Source: Pseudomonas cremoricolorata (GTDB lineage Bacteria; Pseudomonadota; Gammaproteobacteria; Pseudomonadales; Pseudomonadaceae). Taken from it: a DNA stretch of 64,000 bases. The stretch covers positions 2,542,001 through 2,606,000 of the forward strand of contig NZ_CP009455.1 in the NCBI RefSeq assembly GCF_000759535.1, written 5' to 3'. Below, piece after piece: positions 1 to 11,151 of this stretch. Both the position numbers and the translations under genes were made by a program. Each line of letters starts with the position of its first letter. Positions within the stretch are counted from its first letter, which is position 1. The notes beneath the pieces were generated by a model that saw only the letters and a list, made by a program, of their open reading frames with translations, did not search any database and was not told the DNA's origin.

Positions 1-401
1 CAGTCGTGGGTCACGCTTTCGGGCAGGTTGCCCAGAGCGATCACGTTGACGACGTTGGCGCCGACCCCAGCGACGATGGCCACCGCGCCCAGCGGAATCT
101 CATAGAGTTCGCGCCAGGGTTGGTAGGGCGTATAGCGATCATAGCGGCGGGTCACCTCGAACTCGGTGACTTCGAAACGCTTCTGCTCGCTGACCCGCAC
201 CCGTCTCTGGGGCAATTCCAGGACCTTGGGCTCACCCACGTCGATCTGCAGGCTGTGCTCGAGCAGCTTGCGCTCGACACGTTCCTCGTGTTCGCTGCGC
301 TGCGACATCTGGTTGGCGCAGCCACTGAGCAGCAGCGCACCGCTGAGCGCGGCACCGCCAACGGCGGCCCGGCTCAGGTTGAAGGTACTTCGCTTGAACA
401 T
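1..401 (-). CDS. Putative lipoprotein, 3' end outside window
   Basis: Reading the minus strand from an ATG at 401 gives an open frame that is still open at base 1, so the C-terminus is missing. The N-terminus (MFKRSTF...) leads into an Ala/Leu-rich hydrophobic stretch ending LLLSGC at about residues 23-28, a good lipobox, so an envelope lipoprotein is likely. After the Cys comes a charged, Arg/Glu-rich segment, then PYQPWRELYEIPLG and a Gly/Ala/Val stretch that may be a membrane segment. It begins 20 bases after the proS stop and could be co-transcribed with it. I do not recognise the family and assign no function. Confidence 0.75.
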   Translation of the reverse strand, partial: MFKRSTFNLSRAAVGGAALSGALLLSGCANQMSQRSEHEERVERKLLEHSLQIDVGEPKVLELPQRRVRVSEQKRFEVTEFEVTRRYDRYTPYQPWRELYEIPLGAVAIVAGVGANVVNVIALGNLPESVTHD

Positions 402-421
402 GTTCACTCGAGCATTGGTTA

Positions 422-2137
422 TCAGCGGCGAATGCGCGCTTGCAGGAAGGTCAGCACTTCGTTGACGGCCAGCGGTTGGGCGTCCTGTTCGGTACGGTGC
501 TTGTACTCCAGGTTGCCTTCGGCCAGCGAGCGATCGCTGATGACGATGCGGTGTGGAATACCGATCAGCTCCATATCGGCGAACTTGATCCCGGGACTGG
601 TTTTCTTGTCGCGGTCGTCGAGCAGAACGTCGAAACCAGCAGCCGTCAGTTCGGCGTAGAGCTTGTCGGTGGCTTCGCGAACGGCGTCGGTCTCATAGCG
701 CAGTGGCACCAGGGCGATCTGGAACGGCGCCAGGGCATCGTTCCAGATGATGCCTTTGTCGTCATGGCTCTGCTCGATGGCGGCGGCGACCACGCGGGAT
801 ACGCCAATGCCGTAGCAGCCCATGGACAGCACCACCGGCTTGCCGTTTTCACCCAGCACCTGGCACTTGAGCGATTCGCTGTACTTGGTGCCGAGTTGGA
901 AAATATGCCCCACTTCGATGCCGCGCTTGATGACCAGGGTGCCTTGACCATCCGGGCTTGGGTCGCCTTCGACCACGTTGCGCAGGTCAGCCACCTGCGG
1001 AACCGGAAGGTCACGCTCCCAGTTGACGCCGAAGTAGTGCTTGTCGTCGATGTTGGCGCCGACGCCGAAGTCGCTCATCAGGGCCACCGAGCGGTCGATG
1101 ATGCACTCGAGCGGCAGATTCAGCGGGCCCAGCGAGCCTGCACCGGCACCGATGGCCTGGCGCAGATCGTCTTCGGTGGCCATGACCAGCGGCTCGGCGA
1201 CCTGCTCGAGCTTGACCGCCTTGATTTCGTTGAGCTCATGGTCGCCGCGAATGATCAGGGCGACCAGCTTGCCTTCTTCGGCGCCGCGCACGATCAGGGT
1301 CTTGACCGTCTTCTCGATCGGCAGGCCGTGTTGCTCGACCAGTTGGGCGATGGTCTTGGCGTTCGGCGTGTCGACCAGGCGCAGCTCTTCGGTAGGCGCG
1401 GGGCGCACACTTTCCCGTGGGATGGCTTCGGCCTTCTCGATGTTTGCCGCGTAATCGGAGCTGTCACTGAAAATCACATCGTCTTCGCCGGAAGAGGCAA
1501 GGACGTGGAATTCGTGGGAGTAGCTGCCGCCGATGGAGCCGGTGTCGGCTTGCACGGGACGGAAGTCCAGGCCCAGGCGGGTGAACACGTTGGTGTAGGC
1601 CTGGTGCATGCGGTCGTAGGTTTCCTGCAGGGAAGCCTGATCGGCATGGAAGGAATAGGCATCCTTCATGATGAACTCGCGACCACGCATCAGGCCGAAA
1701 CGCGGGCGGATTTCGTCGCGGAACTTGGTCTGGATCTGGTACAGGTTCAGCGGCAACTGCTTATAGCTGGACAGCTCGTTGCGAGCGAGGTCGGTGATGA
1801 CCTCCTCGTGGGTCGGGCCGACGCAGAATTCGCGGTTGTGGCGGTCTTTGACGCGCAGCAGTTCGGGGCCGTATTGCTCCCAGCGACCGGACTCCTGCCA
1901 CAGCTCAGCGGGTTGGATGCTTGGCATCAGCACTTCCAGGGCGCCGGCGGCATTCATTTCCTCGCGCACCACGTTCTCGACCTTGCGCATCACCCGCAGG
2001 CCCATCGGCAGCCAGGTGTACAGGCCGGAAGCCAGCTTGCGAATCATGCCGGCACGCAGCATGAGCTGGTGGCTGATGACCACTGCGTCGGCAGGGGTTT
2101 CTTTTTGGGTGGCGAGCAAATATTGACTGGTGCGCAT
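422..2137 (-). CDS. proS: Prolyl-tRNA synthetase
   Basis: Class II aminoacyl-tRNA synthetase that attaches proline to tRNA-Pro in the cytoplasm. The 571 residues match the bacterial-type enzyme, which carries an editing (INS) domain between motifs 2 and 3 that removes mischarged alanine. Visible are the N-terminal [15 protein letters not shown], motif 1 around [28 protein letters not shown], motif 2 around [17 protein letters not shown], a long central insert consistent with INS, motif 3 near [13 protein letters not shown], and a C-terminal anticodon-binding domain. The start is the first Met, in the usual position for the family. Confidence 0.97.
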   Translation of the reverse strand: MRTSQYLLATQKETPADAVVISHQLMLRAGMIRKLASGLYTWLPMGLRVMRKVENVVREEMNAAGALEVLMPSIQPAELWQESGRWEQYGPELLRVKDRHNREFCVGPTHEEVITDLARNELSSYKQLPLNLYQIQTKFRDEIRPRFGLMRGREFIMKDAYSFHADQASLQETYDRMHQAYTNVFTRLGLDFRPVQADTGSIGGSYSHEFHVLASSGEDDVIFSDSSDYAANIEKAEAIPRESVRPAPTEELRLVDTPNAKTIAQLVEQHGLPIEKTVKTLIVRGAEEGKLVALIIRGDHELNEIKAVKLEQVAEPLVMATEDDLRQAIGAGAGSLGPLNLPLECIIDRSVALMSDFGVGANIDDKHYFGVNWERDLPVPQVADLRNVVEGDPSPDGQGTLVIKRGIEVGHIFQLGTKYSESLKCQVLGENGKPVVLSMGCYGIGVSRVVAAAIEQSHDDKGIIWNDALAPFQIALVPLRYETDAVREATDKLYAELTAAGFDVLLDDRDKKTSPGIKFADMELIGIPHRIVISDRSLAEGNLEYKHRTEQDAQPLAVNEVLTFLQARIRR

Positions 2138-2241
2138 GGGGAGCCGTGTCGATTGCCTGAGGAGTTGAAATGACCCGCTAGTGTACGGGGTCGAGGGAGA
2201 GGCGTACAGGATGCCCCATGGGGGAGGGCGTTGTCAGCCCA

Positions 2242-2271
2242 AGAAAAAGCCCGGCGAATGCCGGGCCCTTT
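2242..2271 (-). terminator. Intrinsic terminator of the OprD-family porin gene
   Basis: A 7-bp GC stem (GCCCGGC at 2249-2255 with GCCGGGC at 2260-2266, loop GAAT) is followed on the minus strand by a U-rich run (2242-2248). It lies 25 bases past the porin stop codon, in the correct orientation. Confidence 0.85.
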
Positions 2272-2295
2272 CAACTGAACGGTGCAAGCCGGAGC

Positions 2296-3561
2296 TTACA
2301 GGATGCTCAGCGGGTACTCGACGATCAGGCGCAGTTCGTCGATCGAAGCCGAACCGTAGTAGACGCCATCGGACGAGCGATAGGTAGCCTGACGGACGCG
2401 GAAGCTGAGGTCCTTGGCCGGGCCTTCCTGCAGGACATACTTGATGTCCACATCGCGTTCCCATTCCTTGCCTTTGCTGCTGTCTGCGACGTGAGCGTCG
2501 TAGCCGTAGACGTAGCGAGTCATGAAGCTCAGGCCTGGAACGCCGAACTGAGCGAAGTTCAGGTCGTAACGAGCTTGCCAGGATTTTTCGTTCTCGGCGT
2601 TAAAGTCCGAACGGGCCACGGAGTTGGACAGGAAGATGGTACCGCCGCCGTCTACGCCGTAGGCATAGTCGCCGTCGCCCTTGACGCGCTGATGCGCCAG
2701 GGTGAAGGTGTGCGGACCGACCTTGTACGCTGCCGACAGGCTCATGGCAGTGTTGTTCAGCTTGTCGCCGTCGTAGGCGCGAATTTCGTTGGAGCCTTCG
2801 CCGCGGGTGTTGTAGATGTTGAAGTCGAAGACCAGGCCCTGGTCGTCGGAGATCGGCAGTGCCCAGTTCAGGTTGCCGTACCATTTACGCCAGTAGTCTT
2901 CGACCTTGGAGTAGTAGACGCTGGCGCTGAGCGCATCGTTGATGGCGTAGGTGCCACCCAGGACGTTGGCTTCTTTCAGGTTCAGGCTGTCGTGACCCGT
3001 GCGGTTCTGCGCGTTCAGGCCAGTGAAGCGACCTGCGTTCAGGGTCAGGCCCTTGATTTCGCTGCTGGTGATCAATGCGCCTTCGGCGACTTCCGGCAGC
3101 AGGCGGCTGTCGTCGGTGGCGAAGACTGGCAGCGCGGTGAACTGGTTGCCGACTTTCAATACGGTGTTGGATACGCGGAACTTGATGGCGGCGCCGCCTT
3201 CGGAGAACTCATCCTGCGAGCGACCGTCGGAGCCGGCAGGGAACTGGCCGGTGCCTGCGCGGCCCTTGCCGCTGTCCAGTTTCAGGCCAAGCATGCCGAT
3301 GGCATCGACGCCGACACCGATGGTGCCCTGGGTGAAGCCCGATTCGTAGGTGCCGAGGAAGCCCAGGCCGGTTTCCTCAACACGGCTCTTGCCGGAATCG
3401 TTGTTCCGGAAGTCGCGGCTGAAATACAGCATGCGGGTCTTGACGTTGAGCTTGCTGTCTTCGATGAAACCCTTGGATTCGTCTTGCGCAGAGGCGAATG
3501 CCATCTGCGAGGTCCCCGCCGAAACGGCCAGGGCGATCATGCTCCACTTCATCACGCGCAT
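2296..3561 (-). CDS. OprD-family outer membrane porin
   Basis: A 421-residue precursor with a Sec signal peptide (MRVMKWSMIALAVSAG..., cleavage likely after the Ala near residue 24) and a mature part starting with the SKGFIEDSKLNVKTRMLY pattern typical of the Pseudomonas OprD/OprE family. These are 18-stranded, substrate-selective channels for amino acids, small peptides or carboxylates. The C-terminus ends in an alternating hydrophobic strand, LIVEYPLSIL, without the usual terminal Phe. It has its own terminator, so it is probably monocistronic. The family is clear; the substrate cannot be read from sequence. Confidence 0.92.
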   Translation of the reverse strand: MRVMKWSMIALAVSAGTSQMAFASAQDESKGFIEDSKLNVKTRMLYFSRDFRNNDSGKSRVEETGLGFLGTYESGFTQGTIGVGVDAIGMLGLKLDSGKGRAGTGQFPAGSDGRSQDEFSEGGAAIKFRVSNTVLKVGNQFTALPVFATDDSRLLPEVAEGALITSSEIKGLTLNAGRFTGLNAQNRTGHDSLNLKEANVLGGTYAINDALSASVYYSKVEDYWRKWYGNLNWALPISDDQGLVFDFNIYNTRGEGSNEIRAYDGDKLNNTAMSLSAAYKVGPHTFTLAHQRVKGDGDYAYGVDGGGTIFLSNSVARSDFNAENEKSWQARYDLNFAQFGVPGLSFMTRYVYGYDAHVADSSKGKEWERDVDIKYVLQEGPAKDLSFRVRQATYRSSDGVYYGSASIDELRLIVEYPLSIL

Positions 3562-4233
3562 CGTGATTTGCTCCTTTGGTTTTAGGAAGAGTACCGCTGC
3601 ACCCGGGTTTTTAGTTATTGGGGCAGCTCTTTCTTGTTATGTCGGCGTGGAGGTATAGCACGCCGACTTGTACTTGGCGATACGGCTAAATCAACCTTTT
3701 ATTGCTGAATTCGGTTGTCGCTCACGGTGTTGCGGTACTGCAAATCACCGCGATTTTTCACGGTGCGATTCCTGGCGGGTTGCCTCGTTTGCTCTGAAGC
3801 AGCGACCTGCCAGTCTGGTTGCAAGGCAATGCAACAAGCGTGCTCATTTTCACGTTTTGTTGATGCTTTTTTCACATCCGCCTGCGTTCTCGCCCACAAC
3901 CCCAGTGATTACGGGCGCCACAGCGGCCTCTGGTGTACCAAGAATGCGCTGGTCGGCACGCAGGCGAGTGGCGTGCAAAGTCAATGTGTTACCTGGGGTT
4001 ATTGAAGTTGAGTAGTTTGTGCTCCGTCATGGCCAAGCGGTGAGCGAAGGCGCGCCATCGTGGTGCGAAAAGTAGCGCAGTGTTACTTGTGCCAGGTTCA
4101 CGGGCTCAGTTCTGTGCGCATCCATGGGGCGCAGATCGACAGGGTAGGGTTTAGGCGGTGCCATCGTCGGATGGCCGCGGTATCCTCTGCGCTTCATTTC
4201 CCCCGCCTGGCGGGCATCATTGAGGAGATCGCC
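3562..4233. other. Intergenic region between the porin and HIT genes
   Basis: About 670 bases with no open frame I would support. It must carry the minus-strand porin promoter and leader at its left end and the plus-strand hit-slyX promoter at its right end. The part from 3660 to 3900 is richer in A+T than the neighbouring genes. No tRNA or strong terminator was seen. Confidence 0.5.
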
Positions 4234-4665
4234 GTGTTTGTTCTGGATTCGCGCCTGCAGCAGGATTCCATCGAGCTGGGTCGGCTCACGCTGTGCAGCG
4301 TCCTGCTGAGCAAGGACGCCAACTACCCGTGGTTCATCCTGGTGCCGCAACGCGCCGAGGTCAGCGAAATCTTCGATCTTGACGAAGCCGACCAGCAGCA
4401 ATTGTGGGTCGAAACCCAGTTGCTGGCCCAAGTGCTGAAACGTGCCTACGCCGCCGACAAGATGAACGTTGCGACCCTCGGAAACGTGGTCAGCCAGTTG
4501 CACATGCACGTCATCGTGCGCATGCGCGACGACGCTGCCTGGCCCGCGCCCGTGTGGGGGCGAGTGCCGGCCAAGGCGTATGAGGCTGGGCAAGTGGCAC
4601 AGGTCCGCGCGCGGCTGCGTGAGGCGCTGGGCACCCAGTTCACCGAGGTTGCACATGACGCTTGA
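4234..4665 (+). CDS. HIT-domain nucleotide-binding protein
   Basis: A histidine-triad superfamily protein of about 143 residues, probably a cytoplasmic nucleotidyl hydrolase or transferase of the small Hit type. The family core is visible: [17 protein letters not shown] near the N-terminus and [14 protein letters not shown] near the C-terminus. The triad reads QLHMHV, so the first His of the H-x-H-x-H pattern is Gln, as in several proteobacterial Hit proteins, while the catalytic central His is kept. A longer in-frame Met exists upstream at 4060, but GTG at 4234 fits better: GAGGAG lies 7 bases before it and family similarity begins there. It overlaps slyX by 11 bases. Confidence 0.88.
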   Translation: MFVLDSRLQQDSIELGRLTLCSVLLSKDANYPWFILVPQRAEVSEIFDLDEADQQQLWVETQLLAQVLKRAYAADKMNVATLGNVVSQLHMHVIVRMRDDAAWPAPVWGRVPAKAYEAGQVAQVRARLREALGTQFTEVAHDA

Positions 4666-4861
4666 GGTTCGGCTGGTCGAACTGGAAAGTCGGCAGGCGT
4701 TTCAGGACGATACGCTGCAGTCGCTCAACGAGGTGGTGTTCGAGCAGGGTCGGCAGATCGAACGCCTGCAAGCGCAGATGCAGCAACTGCTCAAACGCTA
4801 TGAAGATCTGGTCGGGCAGGTGGGCAGCGAAGAAGATGAGGCACCGCCGCCGCATTATTGA
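4655..4861 (+). CDS. slyX: SlyX family protein
   Basis: A 68-residue, highly charged, predicted coiled-coil protein ([27 protein letters not shown], then [15 protein letters not shown]) ending in the SlyX tail PPPHY. The family is small, cytoplasmic and of unknown biochemical role; it is named for its position next to slyD in E. coli. Its start lies inside the end of the HIT gene, which indicates translational coupling. Length and both terminal motifs match the family. Confidence 0.93.
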   Translation: MTLEVRLVELESRQAFQDDTLQSLNEVVFEQGRQIERLQAQMQQLLKRYEDLVGQVGSEEDEAPPPHY

Positions 4862-4870
4862 GTCGGACAA

Positions 4871-4898
4871 GGGCGCAGACGCCAGCGGGTCTGCGCCT
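4871..4898. terminator. Hairpin between slyX and the cold-shock-domain gene
   Basis: A 10-bp stem (4871-4880 with 4889-4898, loop GCCAGCGG) lies between the convergent ends of slyX and the minus-strand gene. It has only a short T run, so it may work in both directions as a weak terminator or as an mRNA-stabilising hairpin. Confidence 0.6.
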
Positions 4899-4914
4899 TG
4901 GGTCGGGTTGCCGG

Positions 4915-5508
4915 TCAGCGTCGGTTGATGGCGACCACGTCCTCGGCCTGCAAGCCTTTGTCGCGGTGCATCACCGAAAATTCGACACGCTGTCCCTCGA
5001 CCAGTACGCGGTGCCCTTCGCCGCGAATGGCACGGAAATGCACGAAGATGTCATCGCCCGAGTCGCGGGAGATGAAGCCGAAGCCCTTGGAGGTATTGAA
5101 CCACTTGACGGTGCCGGTATCGCGCGCGCTGTCACTGCTGGCAGCCGACTGCGGGTGCTGAGACTTGCGCGGCGCCCGTGCGAACGCCGCTGCCAGATGC
5201 ACGGCAACGGCCAGGGCGGCGCACAGCAGCGCGGGCAGGGTGCCCAGTTCCGGGCGGGCGAGCAGGGTAACGGTCTGCAGCACCACGGCGATCACCAGCA
5301 GTGCACTGGCCAGGCGTTGCAGTTGCTGGCGCCCCGCGCGGTAGTAAAGCGGCACGACCGGCGCCAGGAGCAGGTTGAGCAGGCCCAGCAGGGCCAGGTA
5401 CACGGCTTGGGGGTTTTGCAGGAACGCAATCGCCTCGGTTCTGAGGCTTGGAATCGAGGCGAGCAGCAAAGCTGCAACGCCCGTCACCAGATGGACGATC
5501 TTGAACAT
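4915..5508 (-). CDS. Membrane protein with C-terminal cold-shock domain
   Basis: A protein of about 197 residues that joins a hydrophobic N-terminal half to a complete cold-shock (OB-fold) domain. Roughly four membrane segments are visible between residues 5 and 110 ([72 protein letters not shown]). After a Ser/Arg-rich linker the CSD has RNP1 [12 protein letters not shown]2-like DIFVHFRAI, and the TGTVKWFN start. It should hold a single-stranded nucleic-acid-binding domain at the inner membrane. I place the start at MFKIV; another in-frame Met lies 10 codons upstream. Confidence 0.85.
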   Translation of the reverse strand: MFKIVHLVTGVAALLLASIPSLRTEAIAFLQNPQAVYLALLGLLNLLLAPVVPLYYRAGRQQLQRLASALLVIAVVLQTVTLLARPELGTLPALLCAALAVAVHLAAAFARAPRKSQHPQSAASSDSARDTGTVKWFNTSKGFGFISRDSGDDIFVHFRAIRGEGHRVLVEGQRVEFSVMHRDKGLQAEDVVAINRR

Positions 5509-5781
5509 GGGTTGGCTCACATTGATAAGGTCAATCACAGGAAGAGCTGGTGACGCGGTGCGCAGGTGTAGGCGCGATCACGTGACGGTCCAGCCTATGC
5601 ACCCGGCATTTGTAGTCCGCACGGGTGGCACGCTGCCTATTTAACAGTAAAGGCGCAGGCTTCTCAAACCAGCCCGGCCGACTCGCCACGTGCGTTGCGC
5701 AACCCGGCACGGCAGTGCAAGTCTTGATACAGTGTGTGTCGCCTGCTTGATCATCAAGCTTTCATGCAAAAGGGGAGATTC

Positions 5782-6255
5782 ATGGCAATTGATATCGGTA
5801 TCAGTGAAGAAGATCGCAAGTCCATCGTCGATGGTCTGTCGCGTCTGCTGTCCGACACCTACGTGCTGTACCTGAAAACCCATAATTTCCACTGGAACGT
5901 CACCGGGCCGGCTTTTCGCACCCTGCACCTGATGTTCGAGGAGCAATACACCGAGCTGGCGCTGGCGGTCGATGCGATTGCCGAGCGTATTCGCGCACTG
6001 GGCTTCCCGGCGCCAGGTTCCTACGCGTTCTACGCTCGTCATTCTTCGATCAGCGAAGAAGAGGGCGTGCCCTCGGCCGACGAGATGATCCGCCAGCTGG
6101 TTCAGGGTCAGGAAGCGGTCACGCGCACCGCGCGCAGCGTTTTCCCGGTGGTCGAGAAAGTCAGCGACGAACCGACTGCCGACCTGCTCACCCAGCGCAT
6201 GCAGGTCCATGAAAAGACCGCCTGGATGCTGCGCGCGCTGCTCGAAGGCAAGTAA
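5782..6255 (+). CDS. Dps-family ferritin-like protein
   Basis: A 157-residue member of the Dps (starvation DNA-binding/miniferritin) family: dodecameric, cytoplasmic, oxidising Fe(II) with peroxide and often protecting DNA. The ferroxidase signature is clear: [28 protein letters not shown] with the two His, and [11 protein letters not shown] carrying the acidic partners. AAAGGGGAG a few bases upstream supports ATG at 5782; an earlier in-frame Met gives an unconvincing extension. It ends just before a strong hairpin and seems to be a single-gene unit. Confidence 0.93.
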   Translation: MAIDIGISEEDRKSIVDGLSRLLSDTYVLYLKTHNFHWNVTGPAFRTLHLMFEEQYTELALAVDAIAERIRALGFPAPGSYAFYARHSSISEEEGVPSADEMIRQLVQGQEAVTRTARSVFPVVEKVSDEPTADLLTQRMQVHEKTAWMLRALLEGK

Positions 6256-6272
6256 TTTCCAGGCGTTACCTG

Positions 6273-6306
6273 CAGTGCCCGGCCCGAGCGATCTGGCCGG
6301 GCACTG
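6273..6306 (+). terminator. Strong hairpin after dps
   Basis: A perfect 12-bp stem (CAGTGCCCGGCC at 6273-6284 with GGCCGGGCACTG at 6295-6306, 10-base loop) starts 17 bases after the dps stop. The T-tract is poor, so termination is likely but not certain. Confidence 0.65.
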
Positions 6307-6410
6307 TCGTCTCCGGCGCAAGTGCTTCCCGCTGCATCGGTCGGCAGCATGAAGGCCTCATGGATGAGCGCCCGCGTTCCTGGCGGGTTTTCAGACTATG
6401 GAGGTAGGCG

Positions 6411-6749
6411 ATGGAGGCAAGGGTTGCAATCGGACGTCCAACAGCATTGCAGCGCAACTGGCCAGGCAAGCAGTGCATCGATCCATTCAGCACCGATTTC
6501 GATATGCAGCGTGCGTGTCCGGTATCGCGCTCGGTGCGGCTCAACGGCTTTTCCACGTGCTTGAGGCTGGAGCGGGTGTACTGGCATATTCTCGAGCGGA
6601 TTGCCGAAGCCAACCGCTGCTCGGTCAGCGCTGTGCTGTCGTATCTGGACCGAGAGGTGCATTTGCGCCACGGCGGGGTACGCAACTTCAGTGGGCTGGT
6701 GCGCGTGGTATGCGTCAACTGGTTGCTCGACCCACCGCACACACCTTGA
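6411..6749 (+). CDS. Ribbon-helix-helix domain protein
   Basis: A 112-residue protein whose C-terminal part (SVRLNGFSTCLRLERVYWHILERIAEANRCSV...) matches the RHH_4-type fold: a basic beta strand, then two helices, with the conserved LERVYW...L..IA. Such proteins are likely DNA-binding regulators, but targets are not known. GGAGGT five bases before the ATG supports the start. The first 35 residues look unstructured, and a later start near the RHH domain is possible. It sits between dps and fmdB-aspS. Confidence 0.75.
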   Translation: MEARVAIGRPTALQRNWPGKQCIDPFSTDFDMQRACPVSRSVRLNGFSTCLRLERVYWHILERIAEANRCSVSAVLSYLDREVHLRHGGVRNFSGLVRVVCVNWLLDPPHTP

Positions 6750-6757
6750 TCGGCGGG

Positions 6758-6786
6758 CTGCACTGCTTCGGCTAACCATATATAAT
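6758..6786 (+). promoter_or_regulatory. Probable sigma-70 promoter for fmdB-aspS
   Basis: A perfect -10 hexamer TATAAT at 6781-6786 stands 52 bases before fmdB. Seventeen bases upstream of it is CTGCAC, a weak -35. The GC-rich bases after the -10 box would suit growth-rate-regulated expression. Confidence 0.5.
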
Positions 6787-6838
6787 CGCGGTTTTTGGCT
6801 GCTCAGGCAGTCTGCGTTGTGGTTGACGAGAGACATCG

Positions 6839-7060
6839 ATGCCCCTGTATGACTATCAATGCGCCGCCTGCAGTCACCGACTGGAGGCGTTGCAGAAAAT
6901 CAGCGCACCGCCTCTGACCGACTGTCCGGTCTGCCAGGCGCCTGAACTCCAGAAGCAGCTGTCGGTACCGGGTTTCCGCCTGGGCGGGGCCGGTTGGTAC
7001 GAGACCGACTTCAAGACCGGGGCGAAGAAGAATCTTGCCAGCGGCGACAAGCCCGACTGA
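6839..7060 (+). CDS. FmdB-type zinc ribbon protein
   Basis: A 73-residue protein starting MPLYDYQCAACSHRLEALQ with a second Cys pair in DCPVC, i.e. two CxxC knuckles that form the putative zinc ribbon of the FmdB family. The tail GWYETDFKTG is also typical. Its biochemical role is unsettled; in Pseudomonas it usually precedes aspS. It is separated from aspS by 88 bases and is probably in the same transcript. Confidence 0.92.
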   Translation: MPLYDYQCAACSHRLEALQKISAPPLTDCPVCQAPELQKQLSVPGFRLGGAGWYETDFKTGAKKNLASGDKPD

Positions 7061-7148
7061 GCTCAATTGGCAGTGACCTGGTCTCGCAGCACCGGCCCTG
7101 GGCCTGAGACCTCACCGAATACACGATCACGAGAAGCGAACCACCATC

Positions 7149-8924
<1,776 letters not shown>

Positions 8925-8984
8925 GCGTGGTGACAGGGGCGCGTGCCTGGCAGGCGTCCCGTGCAGTCTCGCAGTTTTCCCGTA

Positions 8985-9003
8985 CCGCCCCGTCAAGGGG
9001 CGG
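8985..9003 (+). terminator. Hairpin between aspS and yebC
   Basis: A 7-bp all-GC stem (CCGCCCC 8985-8991, loop GTCAA, GGGGCGG 8997-9003) stands 60 bases after aspS and 32 before yebC, followed by a weak T run. It could be a partial terminator or processing site within the transcript. Confidence 0.45.
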
Positions 9004-9035
9004 GACTGTTTCTGTATGAAGGATTTGGAGTCGTT

Positions 9036-9782
9036 ATGGCTGGTCATTCCAAGTGGGCGAACATCAAGCACCGCAAAGAGCGCCAGGATGCCAAGAGAGG
9101 CAAGGTCTTCACCAAGTGGATTCGTGAGCTGACCGTCGCGGCCAAGCAGGGCGGTGGCGATCCGGCCTCCAACCCGCGCTTGCGTCTGGCGCTGGACAAG
9201 GCGCTGGGTGCGAACATGAGCCGCGACATCATCGACCGTGCGGTGGCACGCGGTGCCGGCACCAATGAAAGCGACAACGTCGAAGAGCTCAGCTACGAGG
9301 GTTACGGCCCTGGTGGCGTGGCGATCATGGTCGAGGCCATGACCGACAACCGCAATCGCACCGCAGCCGCCGTACGCCACGCGTTTTCCAAGTGTGGTGG
9401 TAACCTGGGCACCGATGGTTCGGTGGCCTACCTGTTCGAACGCAAAGGCCAGATCAGCTTCGCCCCGGGGGTCGATGAAGATGCGCTGATGGAAGCGGCC
9501 ATGGAGGCCGATGCCGACGATGTGGTCGCCAACGACGATGGCTCGTTCGATGTCTTCGCCTCGTTCAACAGTTTCTACGCGGTGCGCAACACCCTGGAAG
9601 AAGCGGGCTTCAAGGCTGCCGACGCGGAAATCGTCATGCTGCCGACCACCAGCGCCGAGCTCGACCAGGAGGGCGCCGAGAAAGTCCTCAAGCTCATCGA
9701 CATGCTCGAAGACCTCGATGACGTGCAGAATGTCTATTCCAACGCGCAGATCTCCGATGAGGTCATGGCGCAGCTAGGCTGA
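9036..9782 (+). CDS. yebC: YebC/PmpR family regulatory protein
   Basis: A 248-residue protein opening with the family signature [20 protein letters not shown]. YebC/TACO1 proteins act on transcription (PmpR represses quorum-sensing genes in P. aeruginosa) and have also been linked to translation of proline-rich sequences. All three domains seem intact; the C-terminus holds [32 protein letters not shown]. The start at 9036 is set by this signature; upstream in-frame codons are not conserved-looking. It precedes ruvC as in many gammaproteobacteria. Confidence 0.95.
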   Translation: MAGHSKWANIKHRKERQDAKRGKVFTKWIRELTVAAKQGGGDPASNPRLRLALDKALGANMSRDIIDRAVARGAGTNESDNVEELSYEGYGPGGVAIMVEAMTDNRNRTAAAVRHAFSKCGGNLGTDGSVAYLFERKGQISFAPGVDEDALMEAAMEADADDVVANDDGSFDVFASFNSFYAVRNTLEEAGFKAADAEIVMLPTTSAELDQEGAEKVLKLIDMLEDLDDVQNVYSNAQISDEVMAQLG

Positions 9783-9900
9783 TCTCCACTGCCGAGATGC
9801 GGTGCATGCGCGGGGGCGATGGCTTGCGTGTCTGCGCCGCCTCGAGCAGCTTCTACCCTTGCCTGGCGCATTCGCGCGCCCATCTTCCATTGCAGGCGCT

Positions 9901-10425
9901 ATGACTCTGATTCTTGGTATCGACCCCGGCTCGCGGATTACCGGCTACGGTGTGGTCCGCCAGACCGCCCGTGGCTGCGAATACGTAGCCTCGGGGTGCA
10001 TTCGCACAGGCTCTGGTGAATTGCCTGAGCGACTGCAGGTTGTGTTTCGCAGTGTCAGCGAGGTGATTCGCCAGCACGGGCCAGTGACCATGGGCATCGA
10101 GCGGGTGTTCATGGCGCGCAACCCCGACTCGGCGCTCAAGCTTGGGCAGGCCAGAGGCGCCGCGATCGTCGCGGCGGCTGAAGCAGGGCTGGAAGTAGCC
10201 GAATACAGCCCGACACAAATCAAGCAGGCCGTGGCCGGCACCGGCGGGGCCAACAAGGAGCAGGTGCAGTTGATGGTCATGCACCTGCTCAAGCTGACCC
10301 AGAAGCCGCAGATCGACGCCTCCGATGCCCTGGCCATCGCCCTGTGCCACGCCCACACCCGTTCCAGCCTGGTCCCCCATGGACTGAGTACGGCACGCCG
10401 GCGTGGCGGGCGCTTGCGCCTTTAG
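9901..10425 (+). CDS. ruvC: Holliday junction resolvase RuvC
   Basis: A 174-residue dimeric endonuclease that cuts Holliday junctions symmetrically during recombinational repair. The RNase H-like acidic site is visible: [13 protein letters not shown] with the first catalytic Asp, [24 protein letters not shown] with the Glu, and the C-terminal [14 protein letters not shown] with two Asp. ATG at 9901 is chosen because family similarity begins at [10 protein letters not shown]. It is followed by ruvA after 108 bases. Confidence 0.96.
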   Translation: MTLILGIDPGSRITGYGVVRQTARGCEYVASGCIRTGSGELPERLQVVFRSVSEVIRQHGPVTMGIERVFMARNPDSALKLGQARGAAIVAAAEAGLEVAEYSPTQIKQAVAGTGGANKEQVQLMVMHLLKLTQKPQIDASDALAIALCHAHTRSSLVPHGLSTARRRGGRLRL

Positions 10426-10533
10426 CCACTTCATGCGCTGATACATTTTTTGTGCCTAGGGAACGCTAACCCTGGGCATTTGCTGATAGGGTGAGGCGTC
10501 GCACAGTCGCCCCCACGAATGAAGGAAAGACAC

Positions 10534-11151
10534 GTGATTGGACGTTTGCGCGGCACCTTGGCGGAAAAGCAGCCGCCGCACCTGATTATCGACGTCAATG
10601 GCCTGGGCTACGAGCTGGAGGTGCCGATGACCACGCTTTATCGTCTGCCCAAACTCGGCGAAACCGTGACGCTGCATACGCACCAGGTGGTGCGTGAAGA
10701 CGCCCATTTGTTGTACGGCTTCTTCGAGAAGCGCGAGCGCGAACTGTTCCGCGAATTGATCCGCCTCAATGGCGTCGGGCCGAAGCTGGCGCTGGCGTTG
10801 ATGTCCGGGCTCGAAGTGGATGAACTGGTGCGCTGCGTGCAGGCGCAGGATGCCTCGGTGCTGGTGCGTGTGCCTGGGGTGGGCAAGAAAACCGCCGAGC
10901 GTCTGCTGGTCGAACTCAAGGACCGCTTCAAGGCCTGGGAAACCTCGCCGGCCATGTTCACGCTGGTCTCCGACGGCCCGCTGCCGGCCGCTGCCGACTC
11001 CAGCGCCGAGGCCGATGCCGTCAGTGCTCTGGTTTCGCTCGGCTACAAGCCGCAGGAAGCGAGCAAGGCCATTGGCGCCATCAAGGATAAATCCGGCCTG
11101 AGCAGCGAAGAGCTGATTCGCCGCAGCCTCAAGGGGATGATCGTCAAGTGA
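10534..11151 (+). CDS. ruvA: Holliday junction DNA helicase subunit RuvA
   Basis: A 205-residue junction-binding subunit that loads the RuvB motor. Domain I starts [30 protein letters not shown], domain II carries the two helix-hairpin-helix motifs ([17 protein letters not shown] and [21 protein letters not shown]), and domain III ([17 protein letters not shown]) is the RuvB-contacting module. The GTG start at 10534 is preferred over an upstream Met because similarity begins at Ile-Gly-Arg and AAGGAA lies just before it. Its stop overlaps the ruvB GTG start by 4 bases. Confidence 0.96.
   Translation: MIGRLRGTLAEKQPPHLIIDVNGLGYELEVPMTTLYRLPKLGETVTLHTHQVVREDAHLLYGFFEKRERELFRELIRLNGVGPKLALALMSGLEVDELVRCVQAQDASVLVRVPGVGKKTAERLLVELKDRFKAWETSPAMFTLVSDGPLPAAADSSAEADAVSALVSLGYKPQEASKAIGAIKDKSGLSSEELIRRSLKGMIVK

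Noticed and set aside
6..659. Long plus-strand frame over the lipoprotein and proS
   Set aside because: It is antisense to two minus-strand genes with clear protein features and has no family resemblance.
440..2173. 577-codon plus-strand open frame
   Set aside because: It is the shadow of proS on the opposite strand, a common effect in GC-rich DNA.
3668..4015. Possible small gene in the porin-HIT gap
   Set aside because: Composition is Arg/Cys/Ser-rich, no ribosome site precedes it, and no family is recognisable.
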